Shown here piece by piece: positions 9,120 to 17,242 of a stretch of DNA of 17,242 nucleotides; the first letter of the stretch is position 1; every line of letters starts with the position of its first letter. Where the stretch lies: NCBI GenBank assembly GCA_015478945.1, contig JABUQX010099496.1, forward strand, positions 1-17,242. Reading direction: 5' to 3'. A program made the translations under genes and the position numbers. The stretch comes from Trachelipus rathkii (Eukaryota; Arthropoda; Malacostraca; Isopoda; Trachelipodidae). Under the pieces are notes generated by a model. It did no database searches. It worked only from the letters and a program-made list of their open reading frames with translations, and was not told the origin of the DNA.

Positions 9120-11620
9120 AAAATTAGTGGGTGGCTTGGATGGAGAAGGAAGGTGTACGAAAGGAAGTAGCGTAAAACATTAAGAAGTCGAGAAGTTAAG
9201 TGGCGAAGGACAATAAGGGATAAGTATGGTAAGAGCGCTCGCTATTAAATCGGTGAATGCTGACAAGTTGAGTACTGAACACATCTGGGGCAAATGAGGA
9301 AAGCAATTGTTAGTGTTAGTCGCAAGGGAAGTGTGTGGATGTGCTAAGTAGGAAGTAGAGAAATGTTTAAACAGCGAATGGTGGGATGAAGAGGTGATGA
9401 AAGCGGTTAAAAAGTAAAGGAAAAGAGCGTGGTTGAATGTACTAAAGAGCAAATGATGAAGACGTCCAAGAAAGAAAGACTGGCATTGGAAAGGTATATA
9501 AAGGGGGAAGAAAGAGAGGAGATACTAAATGGTGTATAGCGGTAGGAGAAACAAGAGGGTAAAGTGACGATTTGGAAGTGAGGATGAATGAAGGACAGTA
9601 CAAGGGAATAGGAAGCTCTTCTGGAAGGAGGCGTGGAAAGGTTTAAGAATGAGAATAAGGGATCTGCTTAGAATAAGTGAAGTGCGGATGGTGCTTTTGT
9701 AACTGATGAGTTGAAGGGGATGTGAGGGGAGTGTGGAAAGAACATTCGAAATGCTGCGACAATATTTAACGAGAGAATGCAGGAGTGTTGTGTTAGTGAG
9801 TGTGTGTGGTTTTGATTGATGGTGCAAGAAGGAAATAGGTATTGTTGGATGAGGTGAATGGGGGAGGAGGAGGTAATGGGGGTAGAGTGAGAAGGAGTTG
9901 AAGAGATGGTGGAAAATGCTGGCAGGGTATAGATGCAAGATTACTAGTGATGATCAGAGTCGTTATGGCGAGATGGGTGATTGATTGGATTTGGAGTTTG
10001 TGTAATAAAGCGTGGATTGTATAGTCCTAAGGGATTGGAGGAGAGGTGGGTAATAGTGACCTATATAAGGGTACGGGAGAAAAGGGGAATTGATAGAAAT
10101 TATTGTGCAAAGCGTTTATGAGTGTTGTAGGGGAAGGTATATATGCTGGTATTTTGGTTTGAAAGGAGTGCGTCGAGTGACTGAGGTATATTGTGTGGTG
10201 AAGAACAAGGTGCGTTAGGAGTGGTAAGATGGATGTGTGGCTCAATGTTTACAATTGAAGACAATATGGTGAGAAAATGAGGAGAAAGAAGAATAAATTA
10301 TATGTAGGTTTTATGGATTTACAACAGGCGTATGATAGAGTTGATAGGGAAGCTTATGGCAGGTATTAGTGGATATATGGGTGTTGGTGGTAGGCTTCTG
10401 AATGAATCAAAAGTATGTATGACGATAGGTGAAAGCGTGTGTAAGGAATAAATGGTGTCAATGTTGGTTTAGGATTAATAGCGGAGTGAGACAGGGTGTG
10501 TTTGTAAAATGTCTCCTTGGTTATTACAATGTGTATATGGATGGGGTTATGAAGAATTTGTTCGAGGTGGGGATGGCAGTAAATGGTGTTAGAGAGATGA
10601 TTTGAAGAATGGAGAGGAGTGGAGGGTTCCCTACCTAATTATATGCAAATGATTTGGTTTGGTGTGGGCGAATCTGAAGAGAGGTTTGAGGAGGATTGGT
10701 AGAGAGGATTGGTGAAGTTACTGTAAAAGGAGGGGTTTGGAAAGTAATTAGATAAGAGTAGAGTAAGGTTATGGTTGTGAGTGAGGACAGGCCTCAGGGT
10801 GTGAAGTTATGTTAGATGATGAGCGGCTGGAGCAGTGTTTTTGTTTATATATTTTAGGGGGTATGTGTTTGATGGAGAAGGGACGGTGATGCAGAGGTGT
10901 AGTAGGGAAAGTGTTGTGGAGATGGCAGGAAGGTTTGCTGGTGCAATAGTAAATCGTTGGTGAATGTAAAGGGACTTAAGTGCTTGAGTGGCGCGCTAGA
11001 GGTCTACATGAGGGTATAGTTTGTTCCGTGTGTGATTGTATGGTGAGGTGAGGAGCTAGTGGTCTGGAATAAGAAGTTATAGACTCTAAAGTTTCAATGG
11101 TGCAGGGATCGGACAATCTTGAGGGCATGCTAGGTGTGCAAAAGAATTATGAAAGGGTGAGGAATGAACGTATTAGAGAGTTGTTTGGGGTGTGAAGAAA
11201 TCGGAGTGGGGGAGCCGCCATTAAGGGAGCCGGGGTGGAAGTATAGGGCTATAGGGATTATAGGGGGACTGCTTGCAAGGGGGAGGTGTAGAAAAAGGGG
11301 CGACGCGGAAAATTGTGAGGAGAATAGGAATGAAAGTAGTGTTGAGATGGTTTGGGTCTATGTGGAAAGAATGAAATGAGGTTAGCCGGTTGTTAAGCGG
11401 TCTGTATAGTGGAGAGAGTGTTGGGAAGCCGGCACGGACTGGGAGACCGAAGAGGAAGTGGTTGAGTCGGTGGAACGAATGTCTGAAGGAAGAAATGTGA
11501 GTTTTGGCAGAGGCGAGAATAAAGGGGTGCATGATAGGAGGAATGGCGGGGTTTGGTATGGGGGCATGGTTGTGGGCCCACCTGTTGGGGGGAGGGGGGG
11601 GGGTGGGTGGTCTGGGCCAG
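9120..11620 (+). mobile_element. Decayed non-LTR retrotransposon (LINE) reverse transcriptase
   Basis: No frame stays open, but reading across frames recovers reverse transcriptase landmarks in the right order. These are WWDEEVMKAVKK (about 9387-9420), a linker near 9700-9780 resembling WKEHFE, an IDNY-like stretch at about 10090, YVGFMDLQQAYDRVDRE (10301-10352, the motif A block with the catalytic D in FMD), VYMDGVMK (about 10530), YAND (10642-10653, where YADD is expected), a KVNLDKSKVMVVSE-like block (about 10730-10780), RVRNERIRELFGV (about 11155-11192) and RTGRPRKRW (11434-11460) before the end. The endonuclease domain is absent, so the copy is 5'-truncated at the AT repeat, as is usual for LINEs. 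The + strand is strikingly purine-rich. Clade (RTE/Jockey/CR1-like) is not assigned. Long minus-strand open frames here are artefacts of the purine bias. Confidence 0.85.
11587..11610 (+). other. G-quadruplex-capable G run
   Basis: Runs of about 6, 10, 3 and 2 G separated by single A or T bases lie at the 3' end of the LINE coding region. Splitting the long runs gives four G-tracts of three or more, enough for a G-quadruplex on the + strand (DNA or LINE RNA). Confidence 0.5.
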
Positions 11621-11864
11621 GGGGATGAACCCTTACATTGACGATTTACCATAGTGGAGGGTCCGTTCGCGTGCGCGATTAGGGTGGATGTTCTGTCTGT
11701 GACGAGCTCTCATAATTAATGGTACAGAGGGGACGGTAAGGCTGGGCTTATCTTTTCGACGTTTGTCTTTTGTTCTCATACTGTTGTCTTTCGATGCTTG
11801 TATCACCACCGTTGCCGCGAAGTCTTGTGGTTCTAATAGAGGATAGGTGAATGTAAAGATAGAG
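11621..11864 (+). other. Presumed LINE 3' tail
   Basis: GC-richer, non-repetitive sequence follows the last LINE protein motif and ends where AT repeat begins. It shows no open frame. Position suggests the LINE 3' UTR, but I see no clear poly(A) or microsatellite tail unit beyond the AT tract. Confidence 0.4.
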
Positions 11865-12205
11865 AAATTTATATATAGTATATTATATAGTATAAGGGAT
11901 ATATTTATATTATATAGCTAAATTAAAGTAGTGACTTTACGTATATTTTGCATTTTTAATTGTAGAGAAGATAATATAGTTATAGTATATAGCTAATATT
12001 ATATATTTAATAATATTCGTATAAATATTATTAATTAGTGGTTGACTATATAGTCTATATATATATAATATATATATATATAGATAGTTATATATATATA
12101 TATATATAGTATATATATATTTATTATTTTTAGTAAAAAAATAATAATATAATATATATATATAGTAAGTATATATATATACTAGTATAGTATATATATA
12201 TATGA
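11865..12205. repeat. AT microsatellite and AT-rich low-complexity DNA
   Basis: (TA)n blocks separated by AT-rich filler (for example 11920-11965). No gene seen. Confidence 0.85.
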
Positions 12206-12615
12206 GTATTGAGATGAAAGGTATTCACCACATTTCTAGATTGCCAAATTAATTTTCGCAATATTAGAATAAAAAAAGTTACCTAAATTCTAGTTTATTT
12301 TCTCACGGTTGGTTCTGCTACCCAAAGCTTCATCTAAATTCTTTCTCTGCGGATCCTAATAAAGTTTTCAATTTGACTCTTGTTGAAAGACCCATTTTGT
12401 TATTCTTCAGGATGAGCAAATGATCGGCTTCTTTAAACCTTCATCTGGTTTTAATATTCAGAGAATTTCTACTTTTTATGAGATTTCTTGATTGATCTAA
12501 TTGCTTCTTTTTCTAGACTTGTAAACTTTTGAAAATCTAAGAGGCACCTTCAGTACTTTTCACGCAACTTCAGATGCTTTCTCTCTCTTTCTGGAGTTCG
12601 TCAAATTATTACAAG
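12206..12615. other. Non-repetitive island, possible decayed coding sequence on the minus strand
   Basis: The minus strand has one open segment, 12440-12330, reading RFKEADHLLILKNNKMGLST and then basic residues, with a stop at each end. The segment looks protein-like but is only 37 codons long, and I recognise no family. The + strand is pyrimidine-rich, the reverse of a purine-rich coding strand. It may be part of the same broken gene as the adjacent 24-bp repeat, but that is only a guess. Confidence 0.2.
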
Positions 12616-12747
12616 GGGCTTCTTCTTGAAGGGCTGTGTGGGCTTCTTCTTAAAGGGCTGTGTGGGCTTCTTCTTAAAGGGCTGTGTGGGCTTCTTCTTG
12701 AAGGGCTGTGTGGGCTTCTTCTTAAAGGGCTGTGTGGGCTTCTTCTT
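12616..12747. repeat. 24-bp minisatellite, 5.5 copies
   Basis: The unit is GGGCTTCTTCTTAAAGGGCTGTGT, with A/G variation in the TTAAAG/TTGAAG position. Five full copies are followed by a 12-bp partial. As 24 is a multiple of 3, open frames repeat every 8 residues: LLLKGLCG on the + strand, and KKKPTQPF or RRSPHSPL on the minus strand; the third minus frame is closed by TAA. The open frames end just outside the repeat on the minus strand and run into AT repeat on the + strand. There is no independent sign that any of them is translated. Confidence 0.9.
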
Positions 12748-12789
12748 CGGTATCTTTGTCGTGATCCTGCCGTGATCCCTGCTGGTGTG

Positions 12790-13180
12790 CAAATATATAT
12801 ATATATAATATTATATATATATATCATATTATGTATATATGATATTATATAGTATATATATATATATATTATATATATATTATATATAGTATATATATAT
12901 ATATAGTGATATATTTAAAATATAATATAGGTGAGATATATATTATCTATATATTATATATATATATATATATATAATTATATTTGATAGTAGTAAGAAA
13001 GTATAATATATTATTATATTATATATATATATTATATATATAAATAATATATAATATATATAAATATGGTATATAGTATACTATAATAGTATAGTATAAT
13101 GTATATATTAGAAGTGATATGAGTATATTATATATAATATATGGCTATTATTGAATAATATAAATATAATATATAATAAT
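12790..13180. repeat. AT microsatellite
   Basis: A long imperfect (TA)n tract with TATTATAT and GTATAG variants. Confidence 0.88.
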
Positions 13181-13590
13181 AGTTGCGACAGTGACTGAAA
13201 AATAATAACATAATAAAATAAATGGTAAAATAATGATATATCAAATAAGTAAGTGGATAATAATGACTTGCAAAAATGCATACTATTAAATGATAATGAT
13301 AGTAAGAGTGTGAGTGGATGATGATAGTAAATGATGGTAATTAATAAATGGATGGGTGATATAGGTTGAACTGTAAAGAATAAATTATTAGTGATTGATA
13401 GTGAAATATAGTGAATTTGTTTGTTGAAATAAAAATGTTTTTAATTTTTTATGATAATATTTAATAATGTTAATATTACTATATGTATATTCGGGTGTGT
13501 ATTTAATTATGTATTTTATAATGGAGTAATATATATATATATGCTATATATTTATTTTTTTTATATGTATTTATCTTATTTATAAAAAAA
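13181..13590. repeat. AT-rich low-complexity DNA with ATG/ATA-type triplets
   Basis: Short degenerate runs such as AATGATAATGATAG and GGATGATGATAG are mixed with poly(A/T). No open frame of note. A short (TA)n block sits at about 13530-13555, just before the SINE. Confidence 0.6.
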
Positions 13591-13785
13591 AGCCCTCCGG
13601 TAGCTCAGTGTTAGAGCACTCGCCAACTAAGCGAGGGTCCCAGTGTTCGCACTGGTCGGAAAGCGTGAGAATGTGAGCTATCTCTCCTTGGGCCTTGGCC
13701 TCCGTCCAGCTCGGACGTTAATTGAGTACAGCCCCTCCTAGATTAAGGGCCTGCCCCGTGAGTGGTGATTTTTTTCTGTAAAAAT
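13591..13785 (+). mobile_element. tRNA-derived SINE
   Basis: 13594-13662 folds as a tRNA: acceptor CCTCCGG against TCGGAAA (5 of 7 pairs counting G-T), D stem GCTC/GAGC, anticodon stem CTCGC/GCGAG with a 7-nt loop CAACTAA, and T stem CCAGT/ACTGG with loop GTTCGC. Box A is TAGCTCAGTGTTAGAG and box B is GTGTTCGCACT. It is not a working tRNA: the U33 position is A, the acceptor is mispaired, there is no long variable arm although the anticodon position reads ACT (Ser), and the T loop is one base short. About 110 bp of unrelated body follows and ends in T/A-rich sequence. That head-plus-body layout is typical of a SINE. Confidence 0.65.
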
Positions 13786-13950
13786 ATATATATTAATCTT
13801 ATAGTATATAGTATGTAGTAGGTATATATATATATGATATATTATATAAATAGTATTATATATATATATTAGTATAATAATACGTAGTTATATATATATA
13901 CTACCTTAGTAGTATATATAGGGATTTTCGTACATTTTAAGTAGCTATAG
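13786..13950. repeat. AT microsatellite
   Basis: (TA)n with GTAGTAG interruptions between the SINE and the tandem array. Confidence 0.8.
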
Positions 13951-13954
13951 GTAT

Positions 13955-15044
13955 ATATTTTTAATGGGTCCTAAGTGGGTTTGAACCCTTTACCCTTGAA
14001 GATGGTAACTGCCAGAGTGTTACCACTAGACCAACGAGTGGCTAAAAGGAAAACCCATGCTTTTACCTCTGAGAGCTTAGCTTCCCAAGAGGAGCGAAGG
14101 CGTGTCTTGGAACCTAACACCTCCGTCGGGCCTCCCCGCCAACACTCGGGTTCAGGGGCAAAACACTGGGTAATTTTTTTAACCGGACATTATCTAACTT
14201 AGGACCATTTGAAATATATATATAATAAGACGCAACAAATTATCTGTATTACTTATCAAATGGTCCTAAGTGGGTTGTGACGCGCTTACCACTTGAGATG
14301 GTACTTCCATGGGAGTGTTTACCTCGAGAACCCTACGATTGCTAAAAGGAAGGAACCCATCATTTTTAGCCCTCTGAAAGCTTAGCTTCCAAGAGGAGCG
14401 AAGGCGTGTCTTGGATCCCTAACCTCCGACGGGCCTCCCGCCAACACTCGGGTCAGGGAAACACTGGGTAATTTTTTAACGGGACTTCACTTTGTATATT
14501 CAAAGATATTTGGGCAATAAACGCAACAATTATTTTGTGTTTTCACATGGTCGCTAAGTGGAGTTTGAAACGCTCTTACGCGTGAAGATGGTAACTAGAT
14601 ACAGGCAGTGATTAGCCCTCGAGACCCGAAGAGACAGATTGGTCTAAGGTAAACGCCAGTGGCATTTTACCTCTGAAGAGCTTAGACTTTCCCAAGAGGA
14701 ATGCGAAGGCGTGTCTGGAGACAGGGTCGGCCCTAACCTCCGACGCGGCTCCCCTGGCACCGCGCTGCAAACACTCGGGGGAACACTGGGTTAATTTTTT
14801 AACCGGACATAAATGAGATATTCAAAGATATTTGTGCATAAACGCAACAATATATATACGGTATATTTCAAATGGTCCTAAGTGGGTTTGAACCTTACCC
14901 TTGAGATGGTACTCAGAGTGTACTCGAGACCACGATTGGCTAAAGGACACACCATCATTTTACTCTGTAAAGCTTAGCGTTCCAGAGGAAGCGAAGGCTT
15001 GTCTTGACTGCACCTAACCTTCCGACGGGCCTCCCCGACAACGA
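13955..15044 (-). repeat. Tandem array of a roughly 290-bp tRNA-headed unit, left half (about 4 copies)
   Basis: Copies begin near 13966, 14262, 14549 and 14873 with (G)GTCCTAAGTGGGTTTGAACC-like sequence (spacing 296, 287 and 324). Each continues through a shared AGAGGAGCGAAGGCGTGTCTT block, ACCTCCGACGGGCCTCC and GCCAACACTCGGG, then ACACTGGGTAATTTTTT. The spacers carry ATTCAAAGATATTTG and AAACGCAACAA. The fourth copy is cut at about 15044. Read on the minus strand, each copy has a tRNA-like head with box A (TTGGTCTAGTGG in the first copy) and box B (GGGTTCAAACCC), ending in TTAGGACC(C)A. I interpret it as a tandemly amplified SINE-like or satellite unit. Copies differ by many indels. Confidence 0.85.
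13966..14045 (-). other. Best-preserved tRNA-like head of the array
   Basis: On the minus strand, box A is TTGGTCTAGTGGTA (14034-14021) and box B is GGGTTCAAACCC (13988-13977), with TAGGACC just after it. The box A resembles Glu/Gln/Asp-type tRNA genes. Most other copies have TCGAGG in place of CTAGTGG. The anticodon arm and acceptor do not fold cleanly, so it is tRNA-derived, not a tRNA gene. Confidence 0.5.
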
Positions 15045-16165
15045 CAGTGTTGGCGGGGAGAGCCCGTAGCGAGGTTAGGTGTCCAAGACACGTCTCACTA
15101 CTCTTGGAAAGCTAAGCTTTTAGAGGTAAAATGATGGCCTTTCCTTTTAGCCAATCGTGATCTCGAGGTAACACTCTGGAGTAACCAATCTCAAGGTAAG
15201 GGGTTCAATAAACCCACTTAGGACCACAGTTTGAAATATCAAAATAATTGTTTGTATGTTTGACTGCCAAATAGTCCTTGAATGATCTAATATGTGCCGG
15301 TTAAAAATGGACCCAGTGTTGTCCCTGACCGAGGTTTGCGGGACGCCGTCGGAAGGTATATGGTGTCGCGAGACACGCTTCGCTCCTCTTGGAAAGCTAA
15401 GCTTTCAGAGGTAAATGATGGGTTTCCTTTTATCCAATCGTGGTCTCGAGGTAACAACACTCTGTTACCTTCTCAAGGGTAAGGATTCAAACCAATTTAG
15501 GACCAGCCCACATTCACAATAATTGTTGCGTTTATTTGCACATGAATATCTTTGAATATCTAATAATGTTCGCGGTTGAAAAATTACCCAGTGTTTCCGC
15601 CTGACCCGTGTGTTTGGCGGGGTAGGCCGTCGGAGGTTAGGGTTCCAAGACACGTCCTCAGCTCCTCTTGCTGGAAGCTATAGGCTTTCAGAGTTAGAAA
15701 TGAGGGTTCCTGGTAATTAGCCGCAATCGGTGGTCTCGAGGGTAACGACTCTGGAGTAGGCCACTATCAAGTACAGGGTTAAAGGACCCACTGTAGGAGC
15801 GCATTGTGAGAGATACAAATAGGATTGGTGTGCGTTTATTGCACAAATGTCGTTTGAATAGTCTGAAGGTAAGTGTGGCCGGGTTGAAGGAGAGAGTGTG
15901 TGACCTCAGTGGTGTTCCGCCTGACCCGCGAGTGTTGGCGGAGGCCGTCGGAGGTTAGGGTGTCACAAGGAAGACCACGCCTCACGTCCTCTCTGGGAAC
16001 GTAGCTTTCAGAAGCTATAATGATGGTTTTCCTTTTAAGCCAAGTTGTGGTCTCGAGGTAACACGTCTGGAGTATCATCGTCAAAGGGATAAGGTTCAAA
16101 CCCACTTAGGACATTCTGAAATATAGCAAATAATTGGTTGGCGTTTATTGCAGGCAATATCTTTG
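15045..16165 (+). repeat. Tandem array of the same unit, right half, inverted (about 4 copies)
   Basis: This is the same unit in the opposite orientation. Heads end near 15224, 15505, 15800 and 16113 in CACTTAGGACCA or a variant (spacing 281, 295, 313). The orientation flips at about 15045, where GACAAC of the left half meets GTGTTGGC of the right half, with no spacer worth the name. The remaining bodies contain the CGCGAGTGTTGGCGG-, GGAGGTTAGG- and GGAAAGCTAAGCTTTCAGAGG-type blocks. The copy number on each side of the turn is the same. Confidence 0.85.
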
Positions 16166-16365
16166 AGTAATATTTATATATATGTAGGTATATATATAGG
16201 TATATATTATATATTATATCGGTCACTCTATATAGCTAGTAATATAGTATATATATATATATATATATTATAGGTGGTGCGGTTATATTTTATAAGCTGA
16301 GTTATATTATATATATATATAGTATATATAGTATATAATATATATATAGTAGTATATAGTATATA
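16166..16365. repeat. AT microsatellite
   Basis: (TA)n with short interruptions such as GGTGGTGCGG at about 16274. It closes the tandem array, as the tract at 13786-13950 opens it. Confidence 0.85.
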
Positions 16366-16501
16366 GTTGAACTTCTAAGATGGAAATCTTAATTTTGGCA
16401 ACGAATTTATTAAATGGACGTTTTCGGATTGTACGGTAGGGAAAAATATTTACTGCAAATTAAAATAAAATATTAGGATTCTTTTTTATACCAGAAAAAG
16501 G
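16366..16501. other. AT-rich spacer, nothing recognised
   Basis: Non-repetitive DNA without an open frame, leading into the GATACC micro-repeat. Confidence 0.35.
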
Positions 16502-16562
16502 GGATACCGATACGGATACTCTATTTTTTTAAGTGCCGATACCGATACCGATACACGATACT
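16502..16562. repeat. GATACC (GGTATC) hexamer micro-repeat
   Basis: Two clusters of the imperfect hexamer CGATAC/GATACC: GGATACCGATACGGATACT (16502-16520) and CCGATACCGATACCGATACA (16537-16556). They lie on the 3' side of the minus-strand hAT gene at the window edge and may be sub-terminal repeats of that element. Confidence 0.65.
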
Positions 16563-17049
16563 TTAATTAATATATAAATACACAGTAAATAAGCATCAGA
16601 CCGATTTGTGCACTGCTAGGCTGCAACTCAAGATTGCATTTCCCTGTACAAACCAATACTTAGTCATATTGATATTTCATATTTGGTTGTGCCCAAGTTA
16701 TTTATTTTATAAAAGATAATGGAGCTTTAAGGAATAATAGAATATGGCAAATAATAATGTTAATAAACTTTTTTTATGTATTTGTGTGTTTGTTTAAAAA
16801 ATATTCCATTTCATTTTCAAGTAAGTATTACAAAAGTTTAGCTACTAGCTTTTATGTTTGTTAAGCATGTTAGCAAGTTTACGAACGAGATTCTTTAAAC
16901 TAGCTACGATTAAAGACTAAAAATAATGAAAGAAGAGACCTTCATTAATCAGCTGAAAAGACTGAAAAGACAAAATAAAAACGCTAATTACTCAAACATG
17001 ACATAATAATAATACTCCTTTAAGATAGATAATTCAACAATATCCAAAT
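16563..17049. other. AT-rich DNA between the micro-repeat and the hAT gene
   Basis: Presumed 3' non-coding part of the minus-strand transposon that starts beyond the window. No open frame. Several T-rich and A-rich runs; minus-strand AATAAA-type signals occur (for example near 16705-16715) but none is decisive. Confidence 0.4.
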
Positions 17050-17242
17050 TCAAAAATTCACAAATCGTGATGCAAAAACATTAATGTTCACTAGTATTCT
17101 GGCGAGAGACTGTTCCCTTTTTGGGTGTTTCATTCTACCTACACTAGTAATACGCTCTTCTCTCGACCTGATGAAAGAGGGGGCTGATAATCTAAATTTG
17201 CCTGCAAGCAACTGAAAATAATGAAGAACGCTGCCCATTCAT
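17050..17242 (-). pseudogene. hAT transposase, C-terminal dimerisation end, partial and frameshifted
   Basis: The open minus-strand frame ends at 17050 with 62 codons visible. It contains LSAPS, then R-E-E-R-ITSVGRM and PKREQSL, which match the hATC pattern (SIPA/SAPSER.FS.aGR...kR..L). A second minus frame over the same stretch gives NSLSPEY and then TLMFLHHDL, the classic ending of hAT transposases (SLSP....LMFLHHN). The two halves are in different frames, so at least one indel is present. hATC is the dimerisation domain that the hAT remnants in the palindrome lack. The rest of the gene lies beyond the right edge, so whether it is an intact element elsewhere cannot be judged. Confidence 0.6.

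Noticed and set aside
9180..10245. Three minus-strand open frames of 72-137 codons rich in Ser, His, Leu and Pro
   Set aside because: They lie opposite the LINE reverse transcriptase and follow from its purine-rich sense strand, which lacks minus-strand stop codons. The composition is that of no known protein.
11221..11652. Minus-strand 143-codon proline-rich open frame
   Set aside because: It is antisense to the LINE C-terminal motifs (RELFGV, RTGRPRKRW), and its proline runs are the complement of the G-rich block.
12574..12852. 92-codon leucine-rich + strand protein spanning the minisatellite
   Set aside because: More than half is the 24-bp repeat and the end is translated AT microsatellite. 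It begins in pyrimidine-rich DNA with no other sign of coding.
13594..13662. Functional tRNA-Ser gene (anticodon ACT)
   Set aside because: A at the U33 position, mismatched acceptor stem, short T loop and no long variable arm. The attached body marks it as a SINE.
13975..14202. 75-codon open frame at the start of the tandem array, and similar frames at 15294-15482, 15465-15653 and 15836-16105
   Set aside because: They fall in repeat units and do not keep the same frame or sequence from copy to copy.
13955..16165. CRISPR array
   Set aside because: Units are about 290 bp with homologous bodies, not short direct repeats with unique spacers, and the context is animal DNA.

Overview
The window looks like nuclear DNA of an animal, most likely an arthropod and possibly a crustacean. 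The grounds are a low overall GC content, very long degenerate AT dinucleotide tracts, a secreted serpin, decayed hAT and non-LTR (LINE) transposon proteins, and tRNA-derived SINE-like repeats with Pol III box A/box B sequences. There are no bacterial operons, rRNA genes or CRISPR arrays. The crustacean suggestion rests on the general flavour of the LINE and the repeats, not on a database match.

Layout. (1) About 95-8253 is one very large inverted repeat. The left arm runs from about 95 to 4030 and the right arm from about 4320 to 8253, mirrored around about 4170 with an AT-repeat spacer. Each arm carries, from the centre outward, a serpin gene, about 1.4 kb of AT-rich non-coding DNA, an AT tract, and an internally deleted hAT transposon whose outer end is a CAGTGG-type terminal inverted repeat. 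An 814-bp core (2439-3252 and 5087-5900), covering the serpin C-terminal half and its 3' flank, is base-for-base identical. The sequence on both sides of the core is visibly diverged, with many indels. Both serpin copies are broken, but in different places. (2) 8254-9115 is AT repeat with a small tRNA-like island. (3) 9120-11620 is a heavily frameshifted LINE reverse transcriptase on the + strand, followed by a G-rich tail. (4) 11860-13560 is AT-rich and low-complexity DNA with a 24-bp minisatellite. (5) 13591-13785 is a tRNA-headed SINE. (6) 13955-16165 is a tandem array of a roughly 290-bp tRNA-headed unit, with about four copies in one orientation and then about four in the opposite orientation, folding back at about 15045 with essentially no spacer. 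(7) 16366-17242 holds a GATACC micro-repeat and, running off the right edge on the minus strand, the C-terminal end of a hAT transposase.

How it fits together. The only host-type gene is the serpin, which has the features expected of a secreted inhibitory serpin; everything else recognisable is transposon or repeat. The most notable point is two independent fold-back palindromes in 17 kb, one with a sharply bounded identical core. This could be real (inverted duplication plus gene conversion) or an assembly/long-read fold-back artefact with uneven polishing. Sequence alone cannot decide between these, and the scattered indels in nearly every recognisable coding remnant make the artefact reading a serious one.
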